Part shown: positions 1 to 11,124 of the stretch, one piece after another
Layout of the letters: the number at the start of each line of letters is the position of its first letter
Numbering within the stretch: the first letter of the stretch is position 1
Translations under genes and position numbers: made by a program
NCBI GenBank assembly: GCA_921293015.1
Contig: OV121083.1
Coordinates: forward strand, 32,542,908-32,606,907
Length of the DNA: 64,000 bases
DNA from: Phorcus lineatus
Lineage: Eukaryota; Mollusca; Gastropoda; Trochida; Trochidae
Reading direction: 5' to 3'
The notes under the pieces: model-generated
Seen by the model: only the letters and a program-made list of their open reading frames with translations
Told to the model about the DNA's origin: nothing
The model's database searches: none

Positions 1-142
1 AGTATCCTTCACCTTAGTTATCAGCTATCCGCTTTATCGATCAAATTTTAGGATAAATGACAATTCGTAGAAATCAGATTGCCTACCATTAATGTTAAAT
101 AATACAAACACAAGTACAATCGGTGACCGGCCTTGAGAGCTT

Positions 143-171
143 ACACACACACACACACACACCCACACCCG

Positions 172-204
<33 letters not shown>

Positions 205-206
205 AG
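143..206. repeat. CA dinucleotide microsatellite
   Basis: An almost pure run of AC units, broken by CCC, CCG and AG interruptions. Seen directly. No coding potential. Confidence 0.95.
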
Positions 207-2482
207 ATATATTTAGAGATTATTTTCCTAGAATTAACGAGTGATGAAAAAGCGTAAAGACATATTTAAGACATGTTCGTGCAAGTGTACCCCGATCGCA
301 TACAGACACGTGATGAGATATGCGACCTTTCTTATTAATGAGGCTTGAGAATATCTGTGAGGCACACAAACTCCCTTGGTTGATAGGAATCAGATAACAT
401 AAAATCCTCTTTGGATTGATGTAGTCCAATTAAAGGCATTGTTTATACATGTGAAGGCAACGATCATTCGATAACGACGTTGACGCTCACAAATAAAGCT
501 CAAAGAATCAAATCAAAATCAGTACGTAATCAACATTGATGTCCTTTCAACTACCCGTAGCAAAAACAACATTCTTTTCTGACAGTTTATTAGAAATATG
601 CTTAATGAGTTGTTTCAATTCGATTGATGTTATCAAATACAATGGAAATGAAAATGAAGCAGTGAGAATTTTAACATCATTTGGTTAGTCTGACATGGTA
701 ATCTATCCACATTAATCCCATTTAGGATAACTGTAACAGTAACCTATCTTTATTTGTAATCAAATCTCAATAAATTTAGATTGACAGTTTTTTGTGTGCA
801 AAAAAACCCAATAATTAAACCTTTTGGGTTGGATTCACTTGTATGTTGTCGTTAATATTATGTTGGTTAGCTGGCAATATACAGAGCGGAATAGGATATT
901 AGAACCTTTGAAAGAACATATCCATTAAAAATTTAACAATATTATAAGTCTCACTATCACGCAATTGTGCATAAATGATGATCTTATACACATGGGTTGC
1001 CATTTGAAAACTAAAAACTTAAAGTAAGCCTTATCCTTCATAGTGGATAGAGCCAGGAGCCCTATTCAATCAATGCTCCCAATCATTAATGATGATATAT
1101 CAAGTATTGCTCTGCACCACCGAGATGGGGTATCCAACCGCTGTAGGGCCGCATCGTGCACGGCCATTTATCTGAGCAATTGGTATCTCCACCCATCACT
1201 CTCTTCCAGTTATACAATCTGTGGATTAGTAACCCTGCACCAGTCTGTCTGACCCATTACACGCACAATAAGGGTTTCGACAAAATAGGGAGTTCAATTG
1301 CACACGTGAACAATTACTCTTAATGTAAGTGATATATGACCTTGTCGAGTTTAAAGTTTATCCTTTCCACTAACCTTCGAAAATACGTCAGTTACACTGC
1401 CGTGTTTCATGCCACACCAGGAAGACACGACGTGAGATAGTGCAAGCCAACTCTGTACCTCAATATATCAGACCCATAGTTTGAAGTGTTGCCAAGGCTA
1501 CATTGTAAAATGAGAAATATCTGCTGAATACTGTTTATTGTATCAATCTTTACCTTGACATGTGAGAAGGAATCTAGGCTAACGTTTGAGTTAACTGTCA
1601 CTTTGAGGAGTTACATAATAATGTATTCGCCTCGTAATTACTGCATTCTAAATCTATATTAGAAACATTATCTACATATTGTCATTGATCATATTAGTTT
1701 GTTGTAATTTTCAGAATGAATAATGCTGATAACAGCTGCAATACTCTGTATTTTGAACTTTCTGATCTATTCGCTAGGAAACTTCTTTTCATTCGATTAG
1801 CATATAGCAGTGAGGTTGAGAATATCAGTGAATTCCTGAACCAGACCAGCTTTGGTATATCCGTAAAATAATACAAATGATGTTTAATCGTATGGTACCG
1901 ATGGGTGATGGACGATTATAAAAAAGTCACATGCTTACATTAAGCCCAAAGATTTACATCACTTTTGTAAGTCACTTAAAAAGAATGATTTGACATAAGT
2001 TTATGGTATACTATTTGTTCACTTCAGATTTTTATGATGTTTAAAACAGTGGTGAATTCTTTAATGGAAGCCTTTCCATTGCCTTAGCATGAGGTATGAA
2101 TCCTTAGCTTGGTTGTTCCTATACCGCTAATACGGAAGAGGGAATCATCGCTACACGTACATGTCCCCGGGGTCACCAACACTGACAAGCAAGTCCCACA
2201 TATCCTGTTAAGCGTTCATCCTTTCGCTTAGTGGGAACTGCGCAGAATATCAACAGAGGTTATAAATCACTCTCCATCCATGCTGTGACCCTGATGAAGG
2301 TGAATTGAAATACCTCCCCCCTAATATCTAATACATTTGTTTTATCCTGACAATGAATCAAATGCCGGGTTCAATCGTCACTGTGGTGAATTTGTTAAAA
2401 GGACAATGGTACAGCAATGTCGACAGACAAATCGCTTTAATCTGAATATATACCATTTTGGCTCTTTGTGAGAATACATTAA
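207..2482. other. Intergenic, no gene recognised
   Basis: AT-rich sequence with only short open frames of up to 69 codons, none resembling a known protein. Around 340-375 there is a weak match (GAATATCT, TGAGGCA, AAACT in order) to the dispersed repeat at 7140-7370 and 20815-21040. Nothing else structured was seen. Confidence 0.6.
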
Positions 2483-2956
2483 GTCCTGCTAATATTAAAG
2501 TTTTACAATCAGCTGACTAATCAGATATTTGGAGAATCATATGAATGAAACCGTCCTCGTCTCCCAATCCCCTGACTAATCAGATAATATCTCGAGATTG
2601 ATATGGAGGAAACCGGTCCTCGTCTCCCAATTCCCTGACTTATCAGATAATATCTCGAGAATGATATGGATGAAACCGTCCTCGTCTCCCTATCCCCTGA
2701 CTAATCAGATATTTTCTGGGGAATCATATGAATTAAACCGGTCCTCGTCTCCCTATCCCCTGACTAATCAGATGATATCTCGAGAACGATATGGATGAAA
2801 CCGTCCTCGTCTCCATATTCCCTGACTAATCAGATAATATCTCGAGAATGATATGGATGAAACCGGTTCTCGTCTCCCAATACCCTGAATAATCAGATAT
2901 TTTCTGGAGAATCATATGAATTAAACCGGTCCTCGTCTCCCAATTCCCTGAAAGAT
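2483..2956. repeat. Element with internal ~62-bp minisatellite, copy 1
   Basis: Seven tandem units of 58-63 bp, each beginning near CTGACTAATCAGAT and containing GGTCCTCGTCTCCC. Starts fall near 2512, 2570, 2633, 2696, 2758, 2820 and 2882, with a partial eighth near 2944. Units alternate between a form with ATATCTCGAGAATGATATGG and a form with TTTTCTGGAGAATCATATG. A lead-in containing AGTCCTG is shared with the second array at 5360-5700, so this looks like a dispersed element carrying the array rather than an isolated local duplication. The open frame across it is a by-product of the repeat. Confidence 0.85.
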
Positions 2957-3186
2957 ATTATCAAAATGACCAAATAGTGGAATAGCAATATGCACACACA
3001 AGCAATATATCGCTTAGAAATAACAGATGGCTAATTGGAACAAAACAAGGGCGCAGTTAATTCATATATTTGTGACGGAACCCTGGGGAATGTAAACATA
3101 CAAGAATTCTGAGCGCCAAATAGATGGTAAAGGAGCAACTCAGATTAGAGGTATGAACTCACTGGGGTAACCACAGGTGAGTTCCC

Positions 3187-3400
3187 ACCCCCACCCCTCC
3201 TGTAAGCCACAGGTACATATACTGCAAGCCACAGGTACATAAACTGCAAGCCACAGGTATATTACTGCGACAAGCCACCAGTAATCTTTTGTCCTGCAAG
3301 CCGCAGCTATCACATATTCCGACAATCCGTCGGTAACCACCCCTCCTGTAAACCGAAGGTAACCACTATTTCCGGCAAGCCATCGGCTAAAAATATCTAC
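3187..3400. repeat. Degenerate 22-27 bp tandem repeat
   Basis: About eight diverged units of the form TGCAAGCCACAGGTACATAxx, decaying rightward into forms such as CCGACAATCCGTCGGTAACC. The minus-strand 97-codon frame across it is a shadow of the repeat. Confidence 0.75.
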
Positions 3401-3460
3401 CACTGGAAAAATGCCTCCTGAGAGGGTCAACACTTATACAAAAGGCATTCATCCAATAGA

Positions 3461-3805
3461 TCAAAAGCATATAGCACCTAAAGGGTCGCAGTAGGCAGAA
3501 TACAAATGAACAACCAGTAGGCTAGGCTTACCTAAACTGATAATATCGGTAACACTTACCAATACATTAGATCCTATGTGAAGAATCAATGCCTGAGGTG
3601 TAGGTGAGGTCTTTAAGTTGTGTCTGAGCCCAGGAAGAAGATCCATCAACCGCATGCCCCTTTTCCCCATCTACTTCACATGAGTTCCGATCTTGTCCAG
3701 GTGAAGATTACGACCAAATCCTAAGCGGTATGCATTTTTCATTGCCCAGTAGACATAGGATGAGCCCACGAACCAAACATCTGAAAGCTTTGGGAAGGTT
3801 TTTGC
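3461..3805 (-). pseudogene. SGNH-hydrolase-like domain remnant of a tyrosine-recombinase retroelement
   Basis: On the minus strand the frame reads through VWFVGSSYVYWA, which resembles SGNH block I (usually G-D-S; here G-S-S, serine kept), then meets an in-frame TAG near 3672-3674. It continues in the same frame as GKRGMRLMDLLP and ILHIGSN, resembling the following conserved segments of the same fold. After ILHIGSN the similarity stops and the expected Asp/His end of the fold is not visible. It lies directly downstream of the recombinase remnant at 3829-4294 on the same strand. Ngaro-type retrotransposons are known to carry an SGNH-hydrolase ORF beside their recombinase, so one element is the simplest reading. 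Nonsense and truncation make it non-functional. A local helicase- or LINE-associated esterase is less likely given the neighbour. Confidence 0.65.
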
Positions 3806-3828
3806 ACAGCAATTGGCAGCAATGTTAT

Positions 3829-4294
3829 CTATACAAACCTTACTTTGATGTAACTTCTAAATGCGTCAAACTTCCATCTTTCCCATAATTTGATGGTCGC
3901 AATAGGAATGCCCTGCATTGTGGCGGTTATTGTTGCTGCCAAAGTCCGAAAAGAATGCGATCTAAAACACTGTGACTGACACCACTGAAAACAAGATATT
4001 TTGATAATACAGCTGTGAATTATAGTATCTTGTTACTTGCTTCCCATCAATGTGAAAGAAAAGTGACTGTTGTGACAAAGAGGCTGGTCTAATAACCAAG
4101 TAAGATTTCAACAAGGAGATTGGACAAGTCTGCTTGTCAGCATGGAACCCTATTTGAACAAAGACCTCCCGATGGTCAGTTTTGGACATGCGTATCCTCA
4201 ATTGAAGAGCGTCTGGAAGAAACTTTATCTCGACTTGCACAGCAATGTCGGTTAGTGATTGGCCAAAAGCGGTCACGTGCCGTAGGTATATTTT
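3829..4294 (-). pseudogene. Tyrosine recombinase C-terminal domain, frameshifted (Ngaro/DIRS-like)
   Basis: The minus-strand frame carries LRIRMSKTDHR, then CPISLLKSYLVIRP and LFFHIDGKQVTRY, the usual central order of metazoan retroelement tyrosine recombinases. A frameshift near 3955-3970 moves the rest into another frame: SHSFRTLAATITA, GIPIATIKLWERWK, then FDAFRSYIKV before a stop at 3829-3831. Visible catalytic features are the hairpin lysine (SKTD), H-x-x-R (HSFR) and the tyrosine in SYIK. The N-terminal half with the first arginine is absent, and the frame is blocked by a stop upstream of 4294. No RNase H or reverse transcriptase was found upstream; a possible LTR of another element type starts at 4345. 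The family assignment (Ngaro rather than DIRS or Crypton) is inferred from the adjacent SGNH remnant. Confidence 0.75.
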
Positions 4295-4344
4295 TCTATG
4301 TTAAACTGGGTCACGTGCAACCCTAGTAACGAGAGACGACGTAC

Positions 4345-4519
4345 TGTCAAGAGTTATCTCCCTTGTCCCATTGTTAGGTAAACGAAGGCTACGCTACGCT
4401 GGTTTGTTCAACCCTACCTTTACACGCTCAGTGTATCTTCCCATTTATTAAAGTCATATCTTATAATCACACTGCTGGAACAAGAGTAAGTTCTTCTACA
4501 AACAACGGTTGGTGCCGAG
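4345..4519 (+). mobile_element. Possible LTR end plus primer-binding site (BEL/Pao-like)
   Basis: A 156-bp segment begins TGTCAAGAGTTATCTCCC and ends TTCTACA, giving the TG...CA termini of an LTR. It contains ATTAAAG and TTATAATC, which could serve as poly(A) and TATA-like signals. Eight bases later TTGGTGCCGAG (4509-4519) resembles the primer-binding site that follows many BEL/Pao LTRs. No gag-pol frame follows, and only one LTR was seen, so this would be a relic. The LTR is short for the family; the call is tentative. Confidence 0.35.
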
Positions 4520-4932
4520 AAAAAATCGTTACAAGTCAAAAGGCCTGCCAACGGCCTGTCGGTTCACTCGCTCGGAGCGGTGTTGTCCATCAGCGAGCTG
4601 GAGATTGGAATGGTGAACCAGAAAACCAATCTATACACATATCAGTCGAGGTCATCGCCGACTCTTCATTCATATTTATTCATATTCAAACCAACCAGTG
4701 CGTTATGCAGTGATGCCTGCATGTTCTATGCTCCCAACACTTTCAAACTAACTCGCTCCTTTCACGACTTTCGGCCATGACAGTCAGAAAACTACAGAGA
4801 TTTTAGCGGCTTCAAATCGATCGTTTTCAAGGTGGGACGTGTACACGAGGTCACGTGACCAAGCAATCAAAATTAAATAAGTCCTGCAATACTCGTTACG
4901 TTTATTTAATTTTTTAAATCCGCATGTACCAC
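4520..4932. other. Intergenic, possible untranslated remnant of the LTR element
   Basis: No recognisable protein. Slightly GC-richer to about 4620 than the surrounding DNA, which would fit a retroelement leader, but nothing specific supports this. Confidence 0.4.
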
Positions 4933-4966
4933 CTAGTACCGTGCAAGTACTGTTGCACGGTACTAG
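4933..4966. repeat. Perfect 14-bp inverted repeat, 6-nt loop
   Basis: CTAGTACCGTGCAA, then GTACTG, then the exact reverse complement TTGCACGGTACTAG. The stem is perfect over 14 bp. Too short for an animal microRNA precursor; possibly the collapsed end of a foldback element. Confidence 0.85.
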
Positions 4967-5123
4967 ACTATACTTTTTGAGCTTTAAACGGTGATATAAA
5001 AATCATTTTTGTAACCTTATAAATAAAAAAGTTATACTGACAAGATCAGCCGCCATTTTGACCCATCCAATCTTTCAAGCTATATTTAAAGCATACAATA
5101 AGTGTGCTCGTCGAGATAAATAC

Positions 5124-5262
5124 GTTACCATGTGTCCGCGAGTTTGATATGGGGATATATCATGTGTCCGAGTGAAATATCAATTTCGAACTTTGTTCTC
5201 GTTTGATATTTAACTCGAACACATGATATATCTCCATATCAAACTCGCGGACACATGGTAAC
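5124..5262. repeat. Foldback element, ~60-bp arms
   Basis: The left arm (5124-5183, starting GTTACCATGTGTCCGCGAG) is the reverse complement of the right arm (5203-5262, ending CTCGCGGACACATGGTAAC) with only a few mismatches. About 20 bases separate the arms. A 139-bp near-palindrome of this type is typical of a foldback MITE. No flanking duplication was confirmed. Confidence 0.8.
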
Positions 5263-5359
5263 TTATAGTATGTCTGATCGCAACAAACATTTCTGCCTTG
5301 GTCCGTTCTCATTGACGAGTCCTACAATTCTAAGAAATCCAAAAAATGCTATTGAGAAC

Positions 5360-5700
5360 ATAGTCCTGAATAAAGATTGTTAACATCCCCTCACTAATCA
5401 GATAATATCTGGAGAGTCATATGAATGAAACCGGTCCTCGTCTCTCATTCCCCGGACTAATCAGATATTGTTTTGGGAATCATATGAATGAAACCGGTCC
5501 TCGCCTTCCTATCCCCTGAATGATAACAAAATATCTGGAGCGTCAAGTGAATGTAATCGGTCCTCGTCTCTATATCACCTGACTAATCAGATATCATCTG
5601 GAGAATAATAGGAATGAAACCGGTCCTCGTCTCCAAATCCCCTGACTAATCAGATAATATCTGGAGCATCGTAAAATACTACCAGTCCTCATCTTCCACT
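5360..5700. repeat. Element with internal ~62-bp minisatellite, copy 2
   Basis: Five tandem units of 62-63 bp (starts near 5390, 5453, 5515, 5578 and 5641) carry the same core as the array at 2483-2956: CTAATCAGATAATATCTGGA followed by GAAACCGGTCCTCGTCTC. The lead-in AGTCCTGAATAAAG matches the lead-in of copy 1 with small gaps. The units are more diverged from one another than in copy 1. Confidence 0.85.
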
Positions 5701-7139
5701 GGGGGTTCACGTTATACAAGGACATTACCATGCCCCTTAATAACCATTTCTTCTCCTCAAATATATTTTGATAATTGAAAAATAACTTATCCTACAACAT
5801 TAAACAAATGCTTGTTTGATATCTTGCTTCCATCGTAACGATAAAATTATATATCAATTATCATCAATGATGTCAAATATTCAGTTGATTTTGCGTAACA
5901 TGTTGTATGGAATGTGTTCAAGCTATCAAGCTTGTTTGCGATTCTTAATTAAAAAAGCATGGCCGAAAAGAGCATTAAGAGAACCGATATAGTTTCTGCT
6001 GATATGCTGCCACATGGTTTCTTGCTCTGGAATGTCCATACCCTTTGAAGGCACTATAACACTTTTTCAGATCAAAATGGCTATTGTAAGGCATATGAGG
6101 ATATAGGAACTAATTTTTTAACTTCTATCTTCCTCTGTAATGAAATAATCATCCTTCTTCACAATTGACTTATAATCAACAATAAAACGGTTAAGACGGC
6201 CGATGTCGGATTATAGACGTAAAAAATCTATAGTCAGCTGTGCACAAAGAAGAGAATATGGACAGTTGAAAACGGCTGAACTAAGAATGTGTGCAGCTTT
6301 GGAACTTAAGCAAATTCTGACCTGAGATTAAATGATAAAATATTATTTACTGAAGCAATCTTGTAACTTACAAATTTGAAAACGTACCATAAGCATTGTG
6401 ATTGGACTAAGATAGTTGCTGCCGTTTTCACTCCTCTGAATTTTTTTTTTAATATTTCCGATATCGTAGTTTGTGCGGATTTAATGAAACGTTGCTGATC
6501 GTTAGTAATATCGAAATATAGTCATTATGTTGATATTCTTTGTGCACACGTATACGAAATATTAATGCGCACAAGTGACTTTAACTAAGAATCGGTACGT
6601 TTTAAGAGTAACATTAATTTATTTTGCATTGTTAATTGAGATTGTCATTTTTTGCCGATGGGTAATAAAAGTTAACTCTTTTGTAACTGTTTCATGATTA
6701 GTTTCTCCAGGAATTTGACCCAAAAATTAAAACTTTTGCAATGAGTTCATTCAAGCAAATCTATTCTATAACGATAAGACGAATACCTTGAAAACTTGAG
6801 ATCAATTGATCACTTGCAATTTGTTACACAGATCCAATTGTATAGGTGATGAAATTATGATCGCCAAACGAATCCCACCGACCATGTTGATAAGTATGTG
6901 TATAAGTTTAGAATTTAAGGTTGGGCGTGCAGATGTATTGTTTCGTAAATATAGACAAATGGCGTTCTTGAAATTTAACAAATTGTTTTCTCGGAATGCA
7001 GCAAATTGTCACTTTTCGATTACGTCGTTTCATCCTTCTGTTAGTTTGTGGTGACGATGAAACCTCTCCCTTGTTTATTGGAACGCCGCGCTGATGCTCG
7101 AACTGTCAGCATTTTTCCATAAAAGAAGAAATTCCTTCA
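5701..7139. other. Intergenic, no gene recognised
   Basis: AT-rich DNA with no convincing open frame. The 82-codon frame at 6806-7054 on the plus strand has no recognisable motif and is not supported as a gene. Confidence 0.55.
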
Positions 7140-7370
7140 TTGACTAAAGAGTGATGAGAGTGACCCGTAACCTCCTCCTGTGATCTGACGTGCAAACTCT
7201 TTGAGGCCGGCAAATTTCTTCCATCGCGAAAACCATGTCTCTGCTGTATGGTGCTGAAACATCTAAATCAGTCATCCATGATTTTCATTGAGAGAGAACC
7301 CCCTAATAACTTTTGATTAAAAACTTTATTGTGCCGAATCTGGCACGGCCTAGTATATTCATTCTTTTGG
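7140..7370. repeat. Diverged dispersed repeat, copy 1
   Basis: Shares an ordered series of blocks with 20815-21040: AAAGAG-GATGAGAGTGAC, CGT-ACCT, CTTTGAGG, TTTCTTCCAT or its equivalent, TGGTGC, AATCA-TCATCC, GAGAGA-AACC and a GGC-end. Identity is moderate and gapped. No coding potential was seen and the element class is unknown. Confidence 0.5.
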
Positions 7371-7708
7371 ACATAACGTTGTGATAGTATCGGTCTTTGC
7401 CATTTGTTCAACCAAAAGCAAATTTGTAAACTATAAAACTAATGTGTAGGTATTTGATTGTTTAAGAAATAGCACAATGCAGAACAAAGTCGATAATTCT
7501 AAGATTTCTGAACATTGTTAATGATGCATGACAAACTAAAATGTCAACCAAAATAAATATTTCAGCTAGTATTACTTTTAACAGTCTGGAACTTCAATTT
7601 GAAATGGTAAAAACATCGTGGATTGATTATATCTACTAATGTTTGCATTGCTAATACTTTTGTCATCTGAAATTTGCAAAGGAATATGGAATATCAGAGT
7701 TATCTTAT

Positions 7709-7727
7709 CTCTCTCTCTCTCTCTGTC

Positions 7728-7792
<65 letters not shown>
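7709..7792. repeat. CT dinucleotide microsatellite
   Basis: TC repeat with a few TG interruptions near the left end, then a long pure stretch. Confidence 0.95.
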
Positions 7793-7793
<1 letters not shown>

Positions 7794-8799
7794 TAAAAAA
7801 ATATAAATTTGTCAAATCCTATATTTGTTTGAAACTGTTCGTAAGATTTCACATATTTTTGCAAATATGATGTCATTCTCACTGACTATGAACGGCTATA
7901 TAACAAGACAAGCCATTGAATCTATAGTTTTCATTTTTGTCAACCCTTCAAAAAAGGAACGCAAAAGTGATAAAAACAATAAAGCTTGAAAATTTCTTTC
8001 ATAAACGCCAATGTTTTAAGAGTGTTAACAGCTTCAAGTCAAAATAGGACATTTCTAAACTTCTCTTTTGAAGAAGTTTCCGCAAAAACGTCATTTAGAA
8101 ATGATGTAAAGCGAAATGCACATGAAAGCAAGCGCAAAGGCATGTGGTTCCCACTTAAAGCAAACATTGTGTTTTTGTTATTTAATTTTGCATGGAAACA
8201 AGGTTATCATTTTGCAACACCTGCAAGAAAAAGTGTTCTAACTCTTTGTCTACAGACGTGTTGATGTCACCTTCCTCCCCCTGAAATTTTATGATAAACT
8301 GGTATCGAGGTTAAGCTAAAATTATATCAGAAGTTACTTTAGCGAAGATTTTTTGAAGAGTGTAATGTCTTCAACACCAAATTATCCGTTGATGGCTTCA
8401 CAAATATTCTTACATTTTTCTTGGACTGTAGATGTATTTAAGATAGTTATGTATCGTTTGATAAGAAGATTTAATTTTCATTTCCCCGTAAATAGTTTTA
8501 ATAATCATTGTTGATACTTATACAAGTTTAACTGTCAATATATCCAGTTAGAACATGATGTTTAAACTGAAATAAAGTTTCTCACTTATTTTTTTATTAG
8601 TCGTGTGAAGAAACTGGACCTGGAAATAAAAAAAACAACTGAAGTACTCAATTCAACGTCGGTTTCATGTTATTAAGTAAACCTCTCATACCTTTTTCCG
8701 TAAGGACAGTGATCTAAACTAATGAAGAATATAACCTACTCAAGCTGGGTGTAGAAATATCATACAGAGTTGCTTTTAGAGAACGAGGCATAACCGCCA
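7793..8799. other. Intergenic, no gene recognised
   Basis: A 92-codon plus-strand frame at 7986-8264 has low complexity and no recognisable domain. Not called as a gene. No other structure was seen. Confidence 0.5.
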
Positions 8800-9930
8800 G
8801 ATAGGCAGGAGCTTTAAGAGGACAATAAGATAGACAGGAGCTATGAGGACAATAAGATAGGCAGGAGCTATGAGGTCAATAAGATGTGCAGGAGCTATGA
8901 GGACAATAAGATAGACAGGAGCTATGATGACAAGAAGAAAGACAGGAGCTATGAGGACAATAAGATAGACAGGAGCTATGAGGACAATAAGATGTGCAGG
9001 AGCTTTAAGAGGACAATAAGATAGACAGGAGCTATGAGGACAATAAGATAGGCAGGAGCTATGAGGACAATAAGATGTGCAGGAGCTATGAGGACAATAA
9101 GATAGACAGGAGCTATGAGGACAAGAAGATAGACAGGAGCTATGAGGACAATAAGATAAACAGGAGCTATGAGGACAATAAGATAGGCAAGAGCTTTAAC
9201 AGGACAATAAGATAGACAGGAGCTATGATGACAATAAGATAGGGAGGATCTTGATGAGGATAATAAGGTAGGCAAGAGCTTGATGAGGACAATAAAATAG
9301 GCATAAGCTTTATGACGACAATAAGATGGGAAGGAGCTAAGAGGACAATAGGATAGGCATGAGCTATGAGGACAATAAGATGGGCAGGAGCGTTATGAGT
9401 ACAATTGGATAGGTAGGAGTTTTATAAGGACAATAAGATGTGCAGGAACTTTATGAGGACAATTAGATCTGCAGGAGCTTTATGAGGACAATAAGATAGA
9501 TGGGAGTATGACGACAATAAGATAAGCAGGAGCTTTATGAGGACAATAAGATGTGCAGGAGCTTTATAAGGACACTAAAATAGGCAAGAGGTTTATAAGG
9601 ACAATGAGATAAGCAGGAGCTTTATGAGGACAATGAGATAGACAGGAGCTTTATGAGGACAATAAGATGTGCAGGAGCTTTATGAGGACAATTAGATGTG
9701 CAGGAGCTTTATGAGGACAATAAGATGAGCAGGAGTGTTGTGAGGGAAATAAGATGTGCAGGAGCTTTATGAGAACAATAAGATGAGCAGGAGTGTTATG
9801 AGGACAATAAGATGAGCAAGAGCTTGATGAGGACAATAAGATGAGCAAGAGCTTGATGAGGACAATAAGATAGGCAGGATCTTTATGAGGGCAATAAGCT
9901 GAGCAGCAGCTTTAAGGGGATAATAAGCGT
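8800..9930. repeat. Long minisatellite, 27-bp and 29-bp subfamilies
   Basis: About 40 tandem units of the form CAGGAGCT-ATGAGGACAATAAGAT. To about 9200 the unit is mainly 27 bp with GGAGCTATGAGGACAATAAG; further right it is mainly 29 bp with GGAGCTTTATGAGGACAATA and GTGCAG or GAGCAG endings. The minus-strand frames of 99 and 65 codons (repeating LIVLIAP) are translations of the repeat. Confidence 0.95.
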
Positions 9931-11040
9931 GACTTTCACAATTATTTTGGTAAGTTTGAAGAGTTGATAGGAAATATGGAATTCACTTTTGAATGTGAAA
10001 TGTTCTATAAAATTCTAAAGATTTTGTGAGGTTAAGTCTAATATAAATCGTCTATTATTGAGTTATCGTTGGAGGACAGATTGGTTTGATTTTTAAAAGG
10101 AAATGTGATGTTAAATTCTGCAAGAAGTTAGACAATTTTCTTGATACAAAATTACATTTTGAACATCACCAAGTCATATCCATATTTTGCTTGATATCTG
10201 ACCCAAAATTGATTTAAACAGCTGAAATATATATATAAAAAATAATAACCTGTACATGGAGTAAAATATGCCATAACATGTATAAATCAAGAACTGGAGG
10301 TATGACAGAGCAAACACAACAAGTATCTACTATTTCCGCACACTGCACACACTTGAAGTGAGATTCAACCACCAGTGGGAATTCTCAAGTTTTTTGTTTG
10401 CATAGTCGTACTTTATACACACATGATGGATTATACAATGTAAATGGAAAGTGAAAAAAACCAATAGAATCGTATTAACCACCCTCCGGCATGTACTAAA
10501 ATTAGCTTTTTATCACAATTGCCGACACCTTTCTACCTGGAGGCAAGATCGCTTTGTTCTTTCTTCATCTAGAAAGAAGACATTGGCTTTCTATCACTCT
10601 GCGTTTCACGACAATATGTTTAATTGTTTTTGCAAGTAGTCTTTCGAGTGAGCAGATGTACTGTATTTATCATTTCCCCTTGGAAAGAGGTTTATACTCA
10701 TATGACACTCCAAAACAAGTACATGTAACAACTTATCAGAAGTCTATTATGAAACAAACCCAGATGGCTGAAGATATCTGATTGAAGTCATAATGCGATA
10801 TGCACAATGCAAGAACCTCATAATACCAAATGAAATGTGGCTACACTATAGATACTAGCCCAAAAAAGAAAGTGTGCATTATTGAAATTGATCAAACTCC
10901 TTAAACATAATTTCGTAAGTGTACAAAATGTAAACCTGTTCCTGAATAAGTCATATTGAATTAATGGTAATTAACGTGCAGCACGTTTGTGAAAAGGCAT
11001 GTTTACACGTGAATCTGAAAATTCATGCAGCAGTGTGAAT
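9931..11040. other. Intergenic, no gene recognised
   Basis: AT-rich, with overlapping short plus-strand frames at 10451-10781 that show no domain. The last part may include the 5' untranslated end of the Tc1 element at 11125; its terminal inverted repeat was not identified. Confidence 0.5.
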
Positions 11041-11124
11041 CCTTGGGTATTTAAACACTAAAGGTATGCCATCCTATTGTTCACATTAAAACTTGCGCTG
11101 CTGTTACAACGACTCCACACGAGC

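Noticed and set aside
3140-3433. 97-codon minus frame with Cys and Trp residues
   Set aside because: It spans the degenerate 22-27 bp tandem repeat, whose reverse translation gives the repeating pattern.
4933-4966. MicroRNA precursor hairpin
   Set aside because: The stem is only 14 bp with a 6-nt loop, much shorter than an animal pre-miRNA.
8976-9848. Minus-strand frames of 99 and 65 codons repeating LIVLIAP, looking like a hydrophobic repeat protein
   Set aside because: They are translations of the 27-29 bp minisatellite; unit lengths that are not all multiples of three break the frame elsewhere in the array.
8800-9930. CRISPR-like array of short repeats
   Set aside because: Repeats are contiguous with no unique spacers, and the DNA is clearly animal. 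The same applies to the arrays at 2483, 5360, 40206, 55372 and 62924.
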